Program-made: the position numbers and the translations under genes
The notes under the pieces: model-generated
Databases searched by the model: none
What the model was told of the DNA's origin: nothing
What the model saw: only the letters and a program-made list of their open reading frames with translations
From: Flavobacterium sharifuzzamanii
Lineage (GTDB): Bacteria > Bacteroidota > Bacteroidia > Flavobacteriales > Flavobacteriaceae
Reading direction: 5' to 3'
Assembly: GCF_003254585.1 (NCBI RefSeq)
Contig: NZ_QJGZ01000031.1
Coordinates: forward strand, 1-64,000
Length of the DNA: 64,000 bases
Shown: in pieces, positions 8,156 to 16,982 of the stretch
How the letters are laid out: every line of letters starts with the position of its first letter
How positions within the stretch are numbered: the stretch's first letter is position 1

Positions 8156-9019
8156 ATGAAGAAATATCCCATTTATAGTGTTCAGAATTTTAGCTGTAAC
8201 GACATTCATCGTGATTTTTATGTAAATACTTTTACCGAACATCTCAAAAATCACAGTTTTGTAGAAGAGCCACATCGACACGACTCTTATTTGATGGTAT
8301 TTTTTACGAAAGGTTCAGGCTTGCATGAAGTCGATTTTGATCAGTTTGAAATCAAAAGAGGAAGCCTGTTTGTGCTACAGCCGGGACAAATGCATCATTG
8401 GAATTTATCTGAAGACATTGAAGGTTTTGTAATTATTTTTTCGCAGGAATTGTACAATCTGTATTTCGGACAGAAAAAGATCAACGATTATAACTTTTAT
8501 CATTCCATACAAAATCGACCAGAAATGGTTTTTGAAGAAAAAGAAATTACTAAAATTCTTCCATACTTCGATTTACTGATTCAGGAAAATGGTCAAAATA
8601 ACAAATATCAATTAGACAAATTGTTGAATTTATTGGATTGTATTCATATTGAAGTAGCCAGAAAATATGGAGAAACCTATTCGCATCAAACTCATTCATA
8701 CAATATTAAGATCAATAAGTTTGAATCGCTTTTAGAAGAATATTTCAGAACTCAAAAACTGCCTTCGTTTTATGCAGAAAAGCTAAATATTACGCTAAAA
8801 CATTTAAACAGAATCTGCAATGAAATCCTGCAAAAAACTGCCACAGAAGTAATTATGGATAGAGTAATTCTAGAAATAAAACGAATGTTGATCGATAAAC
8901 AATTGGCAGTAAACGAAGTTGCCTTTAAGGTTGGTTATGAAGATTACTCGTATTTCTCTCGCTTCTTCAAAAAACAAACAGGAATGTCGCCGACTGAATT
9001 TAGAAACACAGTGCGTTAA
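8156..9019 (+). CDS. AraC family transcriptional regulator
   Basis: A 287-residue regulator with an N-terminal cupin-like sensor domain (about residues 35-120; EEPHRHDSYLMVFF and LQPGQMHHWNL give the histidines of a beta-barrel pocket) and a C-terminal pair of helix-turn-helix motifs (about 190-287). The second ends in the classic VAFKVGYEDYSYFSRFFKKQTGMSPTEFR. The ligand is unknown. It is transcribed toward yceI and separated from it by the hairpin repeat at 9034-9184. It is one local candidate for the factor that binds the yceI/pirin palindrome, but nothing ties it to that site directly. Confidence 0.93.
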   Translation: MKKYPIYSVQNFSCNDIHRDFYVNTFTEHLKNHSFVEEPHRHDSYLMVFFTKGSGLHEVDFDQFEIKRGSLFVLQPGQMHHWNLSEDIEGFVIIFSQELYNLYFGQKKINDYNFYHSIQNRPEMVFEEKEITKILPYFDLLIQENGQNNKYQLDKLLNLLDCIHIEVARKYGETYSHQTHSYNIKINKFESLLEEYFRTQKLPSFYAEKLNITLKHLNRICNEILQKTATEVIMDRVILEIKRMLIDKQLAVNEVAFKVGYEDYSYFSRFFKKQTGMSPTEFRNTVR

Positions 9020-9033
9020 TTTTTTTTTTAGGT

Positions 9034-9184
9034 TTGCCACGAATTACACGAATTTACACGAATTAATTTTTGCCAAAGATTAAAAAGATTATTTGGATTT
9101 TTAATCTGTGGAAATCCTTTAAATCTGTGGCAAAATTTCAACTTTGAGAGAAAAAATTTGTGGAAATTAGTGCAATTCGTGGCA
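9034..9184. repeat. Nested hairpin repeat, GCCAC family, copy 1
   Basis: The outer arm TGCCACGAATTACAC (9035-9049) pairs with GTGCAATTCGTGGCA (9170-9184) with one mismatch. A second nested pair, TTGCCAAAGATT with AATCTGTGGCAA (9122-9133), lies inside. It sits between convergent genes, so it may end transcription from both sides. Better copies are at 9889-10049 and 16983-17135. Confidence 0.85.
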
Positions 9185-9247
9185 AAAAAAAGCCCTGCAA
9201 CATGCAGAGCTTTCAATAACCAACCAATTAAATCTAAAACCAATAGA

Positions 9248-9781
9248 TTAAGCTTGTTTTACAAATTGTAATTCAATGTTCAAACGAACTTCTTCGCCTA
9301 CTAAAACACCACCTGTTTCAAGAGCTGAGTTCCAGTTTAAACCCCAATCTTTACGATTAATTTTTCCTTCTATACTTAAACCAACTTTAGTATTTCCCCA
9401 AGGATCAGTCATAGTTCCGCTAAATTCTACTGGGAATTTTACTGTTTTAGAAACACCTTTAATGTTTAAATCTCCAGTTAACTCATAATCTCCAGCATCA
9501 ATTTTTTTGAAAGATGAAGCTTTGAAAGTCAATTTTGGATTGTTTTCTACATCAAAAAAGTCAGCACTTCTTAAATGTCCGTCTCTATCTGCATTTGCAG
9601 TATCGATTGAAGCGATATCGCCAGAAAATTCGATAGCAGCATTTTCGAAGTTGTCTCCGTCTGTAGTAATTGTAGCATCATAAGTTCCAAATTTTCCTGA
9701 AACATTTGTAAACATCATGTGTTTAACTTTAAAACCAATTTCTGAGTGAGTTGGGTCAATTGACCATTTTGTAGTTGCCAT
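9248..9781 (-). CDS. YceI family protein, cytoplasmic type
   Basis: YceI proteins form a lipocalin-like beta-barrel that binds a long polyisoprenoid or similar lipid. The 177-residue protein starts with the family signature KWSIDPTHSEIGFKVKHMM and has the later DRDGHLRSADFFDVENNP and GDLNIKGVSKTVKFPVEFSG blocks. Unlike the two YceI proteins at 54-56 kb it has no signal peptide, so it is likely cytoplasmic. A -7 element TAACTTTG (9826-9833, minus strand) is preceded by the palindrome at 9856-9871 that is also found upstream of pirin, suggesting shared control. Confidence 0.93.
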   Translation of the reverse strand: MATTKWSIDPTHSEIGFKVKHMMFTNVSGKFGTYDATITTDGDNFENAAIEFSGDIASIDTANADRDGHLRSADFFDVENNPKLTFKASSFKKIDAGDYELTGDLNIKGVSKTVKFPVEFSGTMTDPWGNTKVGLSIEGKINRKDWGLNWNSALETGGVLVGEEVRLNIELQFVKQA

Positions 9782-9825
9782 AATTTTATTTTTTTAAATA
9801 ATTAATTTGTTTCATTTTGATAGGA

Positions 9826-9833
9826 CAAAGTTA
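9826..9833 (-). promoter_or_regulatory. -7 promoter element (TAACTTTG) of yceI
   Basis: CAAAGTTA on the plus strand is TAACTTTG on the minus strand, matching TAnnTTTG, 45 bases upstream of the ATG at 9781. Confidence 0.7.
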
Positions 9834-9855
9834 CGGTGACAGTTGTCCTAGAGCA

Positions 9856-9871
9856 CTTAACCTAGATTAAG
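9856..9871. promoter_or_regulatory. Palindromic operator candidate upstream of yceI
   Basis: CTTAACCTAGATTAAG is an inverted repeat with one imperfect pair of positions. Its reverse complement is exactly the sequence found at 11241-11256 upstream of pirin. In both cases 22 bases separate it from the -7 element, so it covers or abuts the -33 region. Confidence 0.75.
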
Positions 9872-9888
9872 AAATAAAAATGGAATGT

Positions 9889-10049
9889 TTTTTTTGCCAC
9901 AGATTGCACAGATTAAAAGGATTTAAAAAATACATTGCCACTAATTGGGCGAATCTTCACAAATTTTAATTCAATTTATTTCGTGAAAATTCGTGTAATT
10001 AATGGTGAATAGAAATCACTTTAATCCCTTTAATCTGTGGCAAAAAAAA
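9889..10049. repeat. Nested hairpin repeat, GCCAC family, copy 2
   Basis: The outer arms are TTTGCCACAGATT (9893-9905) and AATCTGTGGCAAA (10032-10044), followed by T and A runs on either side. A degraded inner pair (TTGCCACTAATT with later TTCGTGTAATTAATGG) is nested within. It lies between the 3' end of the ferredoxin-like gene and the yceI promoter. Confidence 0.85.
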
Positions 10050-10065
10050 AACTAATATGTAAAGC

Positions 10066-10296
10066 TTAGCTTTTGTTATTCATATAAAATGTCAGCGCTC
10101 CCGACGGACATTTATTAACAGTAGAAATTATTTTCTCAGTAGTAGATTGTTCTGGAGTAATCCACGGTTTTTCTTTTGGACGAAAAACATCTGGATTATT
10201 TTTGACACAATTGGCAGAATGAATGCATTTTCCAGATTGCCATACAATTGTGACTTCTCCGTTTGTATATTCTTTGGTGAGATTATTTGGATTCAT
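10066..10296 (-). CDS. Small divergent 4Fe-4S mono-cluster protein (Fer4_19 type)
   Basis: A 76-residue cytoplasmic protein with cysteines C24 and C30 in GKCIHSANC, C63 in KCPSGALTF, and the conserved PWITPEQ between them. This is the pattern of the divergent mono-cluster ferredoxin family (DUF1271/Fer4_19). It probably binds one Fe-S cluster and carries electrons; the partner is unknown. The gene sits alone between yceI and pirin, with about 170 bp to the pirin 3' end and a hairpin repeat downstream. Confidence 0.85.
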   Translation of the reverse strand: MNPNNLTKEYTNGEVTIVWQSGKCIHSANCVKNNPDVFRPKEKPWITPEQSTTEKIISTVNKCPSGALTFYMNNKS

Positions 10297-10392
10297 GGTT
10301 TAAAATTTTAAGAGTTAGTTTAATTTTAAAGTCAGACCAATTTTTTTTTACTTATAAAGTTAGTCTTTCTTTTTTGAAATGGAATAAAAAAA

Positions 10393-10432
10393 GAAACGAT
10401 AATAATCTGATTTTCAGAATTATTATCGTTTC
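10393..10432 (-). terminator. Terminator of the pirin gene
   Basis: GAAACGATAATAATCTGA pairs with TCAGAATTATTATCGTTTC with a single bulged base, and the minus strand continues with a long T run. Confidence 0.85.
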
Positions 10433-10464
10433 GGCGTTCAGGTATTTAATTGTTTTTGTTTGAA

Positions 10465-11181
10465 TTAATAATTCATCGGAATGTCCATTAATAAAAATTC
10501 AGCATCTGTGTTGGCTTTAATATTTAAAGTATCAGTTCCTGAAATTCCAACTGCATCACGAGAGTTTAATTCCTGACCGTTGATGGTTACATTTCCTTTT
10601 AAAACGAAAGCATAAACTCCGTTTCCTTCTTTTTTGATTTTATATTCAGCAGTAACTCCAGAGTCGAAATTCCCCATATTAAACCAAGCATCTTGGTGAA
10701 TCCAAACCCCTTCATCATCTGCATTTGGAGATAAAACCTGAGATAATTTATTATGTCTGTCGGCAACGTCTAAAGTAATTTGCTGATAACGTGGCGTCAC
10801 ATTTCTTTTGTTTGGAAATAACCAAATCTGCAACAATTTAGTCTGCTGATCTGCATTCGGATTGAACTCGCTATGCTGAATTCCAGTTCCTGCACTCATA
10901 ACCTGAATGTCACCATTTTTGATTACTTCAGTGTTTCCCATGCTGTCTTTGTGAGCCAAATCACCTTCTAATGGAATCGTAATAATCTCCATATTATCGT
11001 GAGGGTGAGTTCCAAAACCCATTCCAGCAGCAATCGTATCGTCATTCAAAACACGAAGTGCTCCAAACTGAATTCTATCTGGATTGTACCAGCTCGCAAA
11101 ACTAAAGCTATGATAAGCGTTCAACCATCCGTGATTTGCGTTTCCTCTTGTGTCTGCTTTGTGCAATACTATATTTTCCAT
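10465..11181 (-). CDS. Pirin family protein
   Basis: A bicupin of 238 residues when started at the ATG 11179-11181. Metal-ligand residues are in place: H59 and H61 in GTHPHDNMEII, H103 and E105 in GIQHSEFNP. Pirins bind iron or other metals; some have quercetin 2,3-dioxygenase activity and others act as redox-sensing cofactors. An upstream ATG would add 20 residues but lies beyond the TATCTTTG promoter element at 11211-11218, so the shorter start is preferred. It shares the palindrome at 11241-11256 with yceI, a hint that both answer to one regulator. Confidence 0.93.
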   Translation of the reverse strand: MENIVLHKADTRGNANHGWLNAYHSFSFASWYNPDRIQFGALRVLNDDTIAAGMGFGTHPHDNMEIITIPLEGDLAHKDSMGNTEVIKNGDIQVMSAGTGIQHSEFNPNADQQTKLLQIWLFPNKRNVTPRYQQITLDVADRHNKLSQVLSPNADDEGVWIHQDAWFNMGNFDSGVTAEYKIKKEGNGVYAFVLKGNVTINGQELNSRDAVGISGTDTLNIKANTDAEFLLMDIPMNY

Positions 11182-11210
11182 GATTTTGTCTTTTATTGAT
11201 TTTGATAGTA

Positions 11211-11218
11211 CAAAGATA
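11211..11218 (-). promoter_or_regulatory. -7 promoter element (TATCTTTG) of pirin
   Basis: CAAAGATA on the plus strand is TATCTTTG on the minus strand, 29 bases upstream of the chosen ATG. It lies inside the alternative longer reading frame, which argues against that longer start. Confidence 0.75.
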
Positions 11219-11240
11219 CGGTCGATGTAAAGGAAAAGCA

Positions 11241-11256
11241 CTTAATCTAGGTTAAG
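11241..11256. promoter_or_regulatory. Palindromic operator candidate upstream of pirin
   Basis: CTTAATCTAGGTTAAG is the exact reverse complement of the site at 9856-9871 and is again 22 bases upstream of the -7 element. Flanking bases are also alike (AGCA before, AAA after). Confidence 0.75.
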
Positions 11257-11801
11257 AAAGGTTTTTTGAGGTGCAAAGGTTCAGAGTTGTAGAGGTGCAA
11301 AGTTTTTTTTCAGGAGCGGAAGTATCGTTTTCAAAAGACCTCTAGTCCCGCTATACGTTGCAATCTTTTGTGGTGAACCCCACCACAAAAGGATTTCCAC
11401 TTCTATCGGGGCTATGCGAGAAGTTTTATTTTTATAAGAAGGTTCAAAGGTTCAAAGGTTCAAAGTTACAGAGGTTCAAAGGTTTTGCCTCAAAGTAACC
11501 ATATGGCTTGTCATTTCGACGAAGGAGAAATCTCCGCAAGTAACTCGACAAAGATTGGAAATGATAGAGTTTTTAAACTCAAAGTAACCACAAAGTTTGT
11601 CATTTCGACGAAGGAGAAATCCCCGCAAGTAACTCTACAAAGATTGGAAATTATAAAGTTTTTTTAGGTTCAAATTAACCAAATAGTTTGTCATCCTGAG
11701 GAACGAAGGATCACACGAAAAATTTCACCTGCATAATCGCCAATCTTTGTCGACTTCCGAGTGTGATCCTTCGTTCCTCAGGGTGACAAGATTGTGCTGA
11801 A
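11257..11801. repeat. Repeat-dense intergenic region without a gene
   Basis: From left to right: a structured element at about 11320-11415 related to 23590-23690; the octamer GGTTCAAA three times at 11441-11464; two direct copies of a GTCATTTCGAC...AAAGATTGG unit (11508-11562 and 11598-11653); and a closed hairpin with arms TTGTCATCCTGAGGAACGAA (from 11688) and TTCGTTCCTCAGGGTGACAA (to 11789). The short ORF across 11485-11667 is made of the repeat units and is not a gene. Confidence 0.85.
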
Positions 11802-12161
11802 TTACTTAATCCTAACCAATTTCCCTTTCCCAACTACTTCGTCAAGATAGTTTGCAGAAGAACTTTTTTTATCATGCATAAAAAAAGGAATAGTATCTTT
11901 TTCGAGTTGGTCTTTTGGTATACTGATAATCAAATCAGTATTAATAAAATTATCCAGTAATATTACATTGCCGTATGAAATTTTCCCTTTCGGCAGATAC
12001 TTATTGTCAAAAGCAAAAACACTATCCTTAAAAGTAATTTTATCTTTTTGGACATAAGCATTATTGTCTTCAATTAAATAATTGTAGCGGCCAGTAAGTT
12101 TAACTGTTTTCTGGTTGAAGTTGATGAAAAACAGAGTGATTAGTAAAGTAAAATATTTCAT
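11802..12161 (-). CDS. Small secreted protein of unknown function
   Basis: The 119-residue product has a hydrophobic N-terminus (about residues 3-15) that looks like a short signal peptide. The rest is beta-rich with no cysteines and no motif I recognise. It starts 6 nt after the stop of the ScfR-type regulator and is therefore probably co-transcribed with it. Whether it has anything to do with the glyoxylate shunt is unknown. Confidence 0.65.
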   Translation of the reverse strand: MKYFTLLITLFFINFNQKTVKLTGRYNYLIEDNNAYVQKDKITFKDSVFAFDNKYLPKGKISYGNVILLDNFINTDLIISIPKDQLEKDTIPFFMHDKKSSSANYLDEVVGKGKLVRIK

Positions 12162-12167
12162 GGCATT

Positions 12168-13649
12168 CTAACTGTATTGATTTATAAACTGCTGTACAAC
12201 AGTGTCTGTATTTTGATGGCGTTTCTCTTTTTCCAAAACTGTCGGCGGAGCACTTCGTTCCAAACAATCTTTTACAGCACAAGTTTCGCAAGTTACACCA
12301 ACAATTCGTTTCACCAAAGGTTTCCCATCAATGAATTTGAATTTCTTTTTCATCGTCGGATTAATCAAGATTCCAACCGAAATGCTTCTAATATAATTTT
12401 CTGCAAAAGGATCTTTTGTAGCCGATGAAAAAACCAAATATTCGTTTCCGCTATTGGCATAACTAGAAATCTGGGCATCAAAAAAATGAGATTTGTTTTG
12501 CTTGATCGCTTCATCAATTGTTTTTACCGAAACCCATCTTCTGCAATAATGTTCATTCGTTTCGTTGGCGTGCGGTTCCTGCTGATGTGTAATATGTAGT
12601 TCTTTATTAATCTGATAAAAATCAGAACCGATTTTATGAGATAATCTTAAAAAGAATAAGTTTTTCAGCTGAAAGTCTTTCGGTAATAAATTGGTCAATC
12701 GCTGATAGAAAGATTCAGGCGAAACCTCAAAACTTTCAATTAACTGAACAAATTCTTCTGGTTTTGGATTCTCGTTTTCTAGAAAATTATTGATTTTATC
12801 TACCACTAATTTTCTTGGCAATAATAAAGCGCCTGCAAAATAAGAGGCATAAAAATTATTCAAAACCTGATCGAAATTTTCAAACTTAATCCAGCTGAAA
12901 GTCAGTAATCTATCGGATATTTTTAAATAATTATAAGCGATTTCTTTAGCTAAAATAAAAGCTTTCTGCGGAGCATCGAGTTCTGTCGAAAGTAATAAAG
13001 TTCTACTTTTTGGAACATAAATCGAACGCAAATCATCTAAAGCTTCCTGATCTGTAAAAGCAATTTCTTTAATGTTGTACTCGTATTCTTCTTTTAGAAT
13101 TGCTTCCAATTCTTCAACGCTGATTTTAGAGTCCAGATTAATCTGAAACGACTTCGAAAATACAATTACCTTTTCTTCTAAATCTTCAAAATAATTGCTG
13201 TGCGCTTCCTGATACGAACGCAAAGCTGCTAAAAAGAAACTTTCGCGACTTAAATTATAATGCTGTGCAATTTCGATAATCGTACTAATAAAAGCATTGA
13301 CTTTTGCCGGAGCATTGGCAATAATATCAATTAAATCAGCTTCTTGAATGCCGAAAAGCTCTAATGGAATCTCTTTTAAAATTCCAGATTTTAAAATTTC
13401 GCCAATAGGAGCGAGGTTATTATCGAGTTTTAAAGACACCATTTGGTCGTAATTCACGTCCAAATGTTCGCATAAAAGCAAAATTTTATCTGTTTTCGGA
13501 TATTTTTTTCCCTTTTCAATTTCGTTTAAGTACGATTTTGAAAGATTGGTCAGTTTGGCCAGGCCAAAAAGAGACAAGTTTTTTTGTGTGCGAACTTGTT
13601 TCATTTTTAGCCCAAAAATCAGCTTTATATAGTCTTTTTCGATATCCAT
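12168..13649 (-). CDS. ScfR/RamB-like XRE regulator, likely controls glyoxylate shunt
   Basis: The 493-residue regulator has an N-terminal XRE helix-turn-helix (about residues 12-68; LAKLTNLSKSYLNEIEKGKK). The central region resembles the IrrE-like domain of short-chain fatty acyl regulators (KEIAYNYLKISDRLL, FYASYFAGALLLP), with a degenerate metallopeptidase motif. The C-terminal cysteine block has C454, C457 and C462 (TCETCAVKDCLERSAPP). Known relatives such as RamB control acetate, propionate and glyoxylate genes. Here the gene is divergent from aceBA across 209 bp containing a perfect 14-bp palindrome, fitting an acetyl- or acyl-CoA-responsive regulator of the shunt. The ligand is inferred. 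Confidence 0.88.
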   Translation of the reverse strand: MDIEKDYIKLIFGLKMKQVRTQKNLSLFGLAKLTNLSKSYLNEIEKGKKYPKTDKILLLCEHLDVNYDQMVSLKLDNNLAPIGEILKSGILKEIPLELFGIQEADLIDIIANAPAKVNAFISTIIEIAQHYNLSRESFFLAALRSYQEAHSNYFEDLEEKVIVFSKSFQINLDSKISVEELEAILKEEYEYNIKEIAFTDQEALDDLRSIYVPKSRTLLLSTELDAPQKAFILAKEIAYNYLKISDRLLTFSWIKFENFDQVLNNFYASYFAGALLLPRKLVVDKINNFLENENPKPEEFVQLIESFEVSPESFYQRLTNLLPKDFQLKNLFFLRLSHKIGSDFYQINKELHITHQQEPHANETNEHYCRRWVSVKTIDEAIKQNKSHFFDAQISSYANSGNEYLVFSSATKDPFAENYIRSISVGILINPTMKKKFKFIDGKPLVKRIVGVTCETCAVKDCLERSAPPTVLEKEKRHQNTDTVVQQFINQYS

Positions 13650-13703
13650 AATCCAAATGTAAGTAATCTAAAAATAATCGCCAAAAAAATATTTTTAAAA
13701 TTT

Positions 13704-13717
13704 AGCGAACGTTCGCT
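13704..13717. promoter_or_regulatory. Perfect 14-bp palindrome between ScfR regulator and aceB
   Basis: AGCGAACGTTCGCT is fully self-complementary and is GC-rich in an AT-rich spacer. It lies 55 bases upstream of the regulator start and about 140 bases upstream of aceB. Position and symmetry fit an operator bound by a dimer, most simply the divergent regulator. Confidence 0.7.
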
Positions 13718-13858
13718 TGTTTTGTAAAAAACTTTTTTATAACATTGTATCGTTGAAACTTGTTAATTATGAATTAGTTATGATTAAGTCGTTTTGATGA
13801 AATGAAAATAAAAAACGGAGAATCTGTTTTTTTAAATTAAAAATTAAAATCTGCAGCT

Positions 13859-15460
13859 ATGAAAAACCAATTAGAGATCACTGAAATGGCTATAGAATTT
13901 CTAGCCAACAAAAAGCTTGCTTATCCAAAAATCTGGACAGAAGAAGCAACTGCGTTTATTATTGAGTTACATAAAAAATTCGAATCGCAAAGAAAATTAC
14001 TGCTTTTACAGAGAGAACAGAAACAAGTCACTTTTGATCAGGGAATTATGCCGGTTTTTATTCCAGAAACCAAAAGCATCAGAGAAAGTAATTGGACAGC
14101 CGGAGAAATTCCGAAAGATTTACAAGACAGAAGAGTAGAAATTACTGGGCCAGTTGACCGCAAAATGATTATTAATGCTTTGAATTCGGATGCCAAAACT
14201 TTTATGGCCGATTTTGAAGACAGCACTTCGCCAACTTGGCAAAACTTGATGGACGGACAGGTAAATTTGATTGATGCGGTGAACAAAACGATCACGTTTA
14301 CTGATTTGGTGAAGCAGAAATCCTATCATTTAAATGAAAAAATTGCAACACTGATTGTTCGTCCAAGAGGATTGCATTTGCCTGAAAAACATGTTTTAAT
14401 TGAAGGAAAAGAAGTTTCGGGGTCTTTGGTAGATTTTGGCTTGTATGTTTTTCATAATCATAAAAGACTTTTGGAAAACAATTCTGGACCGTATTTCTAC
14501 ATTCCGAAATTGGAGCATTATTTGGAAGCTCGCTGGTGGAATACTGTAATTGATTTTACCGAAGATTATTTGAATTTGAAACGTGGAACCATAAAAGTGA
14601 CAGTTTTAATTGAAACCATAACAGCAAGTTTTCAGCTGGACGAAATTATTTACGAATTGAAAGAGCACATTGTTGGTTTGAACTGCGGGCGCTGGGATTA
14701 TATTTTCTCTTACATTAAAAAGTTTAGAAAAAATCCAAAATTCATTGTTCCAGATCGTGATCAGGTGACTATGATTTCGCCTTTTATGAATGCGTATTCA
14801 AATCTGGTAATTCAAAGATGTCATAAAAGAAGCATTCATGCGATTGGCGGAATGGCAGCACAGATTCCGATTCGAAATAATGAAGAAGCAAATGCAGTCG
14901 CTTTCGCGAAAGTAAAAACCGATAAAGAACGTGAAGTTAGAAATGGACACGATGGAACTTGGGTAGCACACCCAGATTTGGTTGCCATTGCAAAAGAAGT
15001 TTTTGATAAAGGAATGCCGACTCCAAATCAGATTCACGTAAAAGGAGAACATCGAAAAATTACAGAAGCCGATTTGATCGAACCGCCAATTGGATTGATC
15101 ACAGAAAACGGCGTTCGAAAAAACATCAATGTCGCAGTTCTTTATCTGGCTTCATGGTTGACCGGGCAAGGTGCAGCAGCTTTACACAATTTAATGGAAG
15201 ATGCTGCAACAGCCGAAATTTCGAGATCGCAATTATGGCAATGGCTTCAAAATAAAGTGATTTTGGATAACGGACGAAAATTGGATTTGGCGTATTATCA
15301 TGAATTGGCTTTGGATGAATTCAGGAAAATCAAAGAAGAATTAGGAGTAGAAAATCATGAAAAACAGCAGTTTCCATTAGCGGAAAAATTACTGGAAAGA
15401 TTAGTTGTAAACCTGCATTTTGTGGATTTCCTTACTATTCCGTGCTACAAATATTTATAA
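13859..15460 (+). CDS. aceB: Malate synthase A
   Basis: Condenses glyoxylate with acetyl-CoA to malate, the second step of the glyoxylate shunt, in the cytoplasm. The 533-residue size is typical of the A isoform. Conserved blocks include the Mg-binding loop DFEDSTSPTW (about 120-129), IVRPRGLHLPEKH, LNCGRWDYIFS and the C-terminal ASWLTGQGAAALHNLMEDAA. It is the first gene of an aceB-aceA pair and is divergent from an ScfR-type regulator. Intergenic space to aceA is 204 bp and contains a long inverted repeat. Confidence 0.97.
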   Translation: MKNQLEITEMAIEFLANKKLAYPKIWTEEATAFIIELHKKFESQRKLLLLQREQKQVTFDQGIMPVFIPETKSIRESNWTAGEIPKDLQDRRVEITGPVDRKMIINALNSDAKTFMADFEDSTSPTWQNLMDGQVNLIDAVNKTITFTDLVKQKSYHLNEKIATLIVRPRGLHLPEKHVLIEGKEVSGSLVDFGLYVFHNHKRLLENNSGPYFYIPKLEHYLEARWWNTVIDFTEDYLNLKRGTIKVTVLIETITASFQLDEIIYELKEHIVGLNCGRWDYIFSYIKKFRKNPKFIVPDRDQVTMISPFMNAYSNLVIQRCHKRSIHAIGGMAAQIPIRNNEEANAVAFAKVKTDKEREVRNGHDGTWVAHPDLVAIAKEVFDKGMPTPNQIHVKGEHRKITEADLIEPPIGLITENGVRKNINVAVLYLASWLTGQGAAALHNLMEDAATAEISRSQLWQWLQNKVILDNGRKLDLAYYHELALDEFRKIKEELGVENHEKQQFPLAEKLLERLVVNLHFVDFLTIPCYKYL

Positions 15461-15467
15461 ATTTTTA

Positions 15468-15603
15468 AACACATAGAAACATAGATTTTTGGTTTTTAAT
15501 TAAGAAAGAAAGAAGAAAAAATCTAGATTTTCACACATAGCTATGTGCATTGAAACAAGTGAAACGCCTTTCAACTCAAAGCATAACTATGTTTCTATGT
15601 GTT
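15468..15603. repeat. Nested inverted repeat between aceB and aceA
   Basis: A 17-bp perfect pair, AACACATAGAAACATAG (15468-15484) and CTATGTTTCTATGTGTT (15587-15603), flanks a perfect palindrome CACATAGCTATGTG (15534-15547). The 3' arm is followed by a short A run, so on the plus strand this is not a classical terminator. It could tune aceA relative to aceB, or it could be a mobile intergenic repeat. Confidence 0.85.
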
Positions 15604-15664
15604 AAAAAAAGTCACAGTTAAAAACTGAACATTAAAAAACGAACCACTTTAACTAAACTATATT

Positions 15665-16945
15665 ATGAAAACAACAGAAGACAGAATTCAGGAATTGATT
15701 AACGATTGGATAACGAACCCGAGATGGAAAGGAGTAGAGCGTCCTTATACTGCAAGTGAAGTAGTAACGCTTCAAGGGTCTTATAAAATTGAGCATTCTA
15801 TTGCCAAAATGGGTGCAGAGAAATTATGGAGAAAGTTAAAAAGTCAGGATTATGTTGCAGGTTTGGGAGCGTTGACTGGAAATCAGGCAATTCAGGAAGT
15901 CGATGCGGGTTTAGAAGCGATTTACTTAAGCGGATGGCAGGTTGCTGCTGATGCAAATCTGGCTGGAGAAATGTATCCTGACCAATCACTTTACCCTGTA
16001 AACAGCGTTCCGATGGTGGTTAAAAAAATTAATAATGCGTTGTTACGTGCTGATCAGATTCAGACTGTAAATAATATTGAAGATAAAAAAGATTATCTAG
16101 TGCCCATTGTGGCTGATGCCGAAGCAGGTTTTGGCGGAAACTTAAATGCTTTCGAATTAATGAAATCGATGATTGAAGCTGGAGCTTCTGGAGTTCATTT
16201 TGAAGATCAGTTAAGTTCTGCTAAAAAGTGTGGACACTTGGGCGGAAAAGTTTTGGTTCCAACGCAAGAAGCAATTAATAAACTGATTGCTGCGCGACTG
16301 GCTTCAGATGTTATGGGTGTTCCAACTTTAATCGTTGCCCGAACAGATGCCGATGCGGCTAATTTACTAACAAGCGATGCCGATCCTAGAGATAGAAAAT
16401 TTTTAACAGGAGAAAAAACGGCTGAAGGTTTCTTTTACGTAAAAAACGGAATCGATCAGGGAATTGCAAGAGGTTTGAGCTACGCACCTTATGCCGATTT
16501 GATTTGGATGGAAACCAGTAATCCGGATTTGGATTATGCAAGAAAATTTGCAAAAGCAATGAAAAAAGAATTTCCAGACAAAATGTTGGCTTATAATTGT
16601 TCTCCATCTTTCAATTGGGCAGCAAAATTAACTGTTGCCGAAATGGAAACGTTCAGGGAAGATTTAGCTGCAATGGGATATAGCTTCCAATTCATCACTT
16701 TAGCAGGATTCCACGCTTTGAATACCAGTATGTTCGAATTATCTAAAGCCTATAAAGAACGAGGAATGGCAGGATATTCTGAATTGCAGGAACGCGAATT
16801 TGCTTTACAAAAAAACGGATTCAGAGCTGTAAAACATCAAGCTTTCGTAGGGACTTCTTATTTCGATGCCGTTCAAAATACGGTGATGTTAGGAAAATCA
16901 GCAATAACCGCAATGGAACATTCTACAGAGGTTGAGCAATTTTAA
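15665..16945 (+). CDS. aceA: Isocitrate lyase
   Basis: Cleaves isocitrate to succinate and glyoxylate, first step of the glyoxylate shunt. The 426-residue protein carries the family signature KKCGHLGGK at residues 187-195 with catalytic C189, and the Mg-binding region [10 protein letters not shown] near 149-158. [13 protein letters not shown] and the extended C-terminus place it with the short bacterial form. Downstream of aceB, it is followed by the nested hairpin at 16983-17135, which separates it from the converging Crp/Fnr gene. Confidence 0.98.
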   Translation: MKTTEDRIQELINDWITNPRWKGVERPYTASEVVTLQGSYKIEHSIAKMGAEKLWRKLKSQDYVAGLGALTGNQAIQEVDAGLEAIYLSGWQVAADANLAGEMYPDQSLYPVNSVPMVVKKINNALLRADQIQTVNNIEDKKDYLVPIVADAEAGFGGNLNAFELMKSMIEAGASGVHFEDQLSSAKKCGHLGGKVLVPTQEAINKLIAARLASDVMGVPTLIVARTDADAANLLTSDADPRDRKFLTGEKTAEGFFYVKNGIDQGIARGLSYAPYADLIWMETSNPDLDYARKFAKAMKKEFPDKMLAYNCSPSFNWAAKLTVAEMETFREDLAAMGYSFQFITLAGFHALNTSMFELSKAYKERGMAGYSELQEREFALQKNGFRAVKHQAFVGTSYFDAVQNTVMLGKSAITAMEHSTEVEQF

Positions 16946-16982
16946 TTCAAAAGAAAATACGGTTCGATTACGAGCCGTATTT

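Noticed and set aside
9028..9243. 71-residue ORF on the minus strand
   Set aside because: It lies entirely within the GCCAC hairpin repeat between two convergent genes.
11485..11667. 60-residue ORF on the plus strand
   Set aside because: It is made of two direct repeat units and has no start context; it is repeat DNA read in frame.
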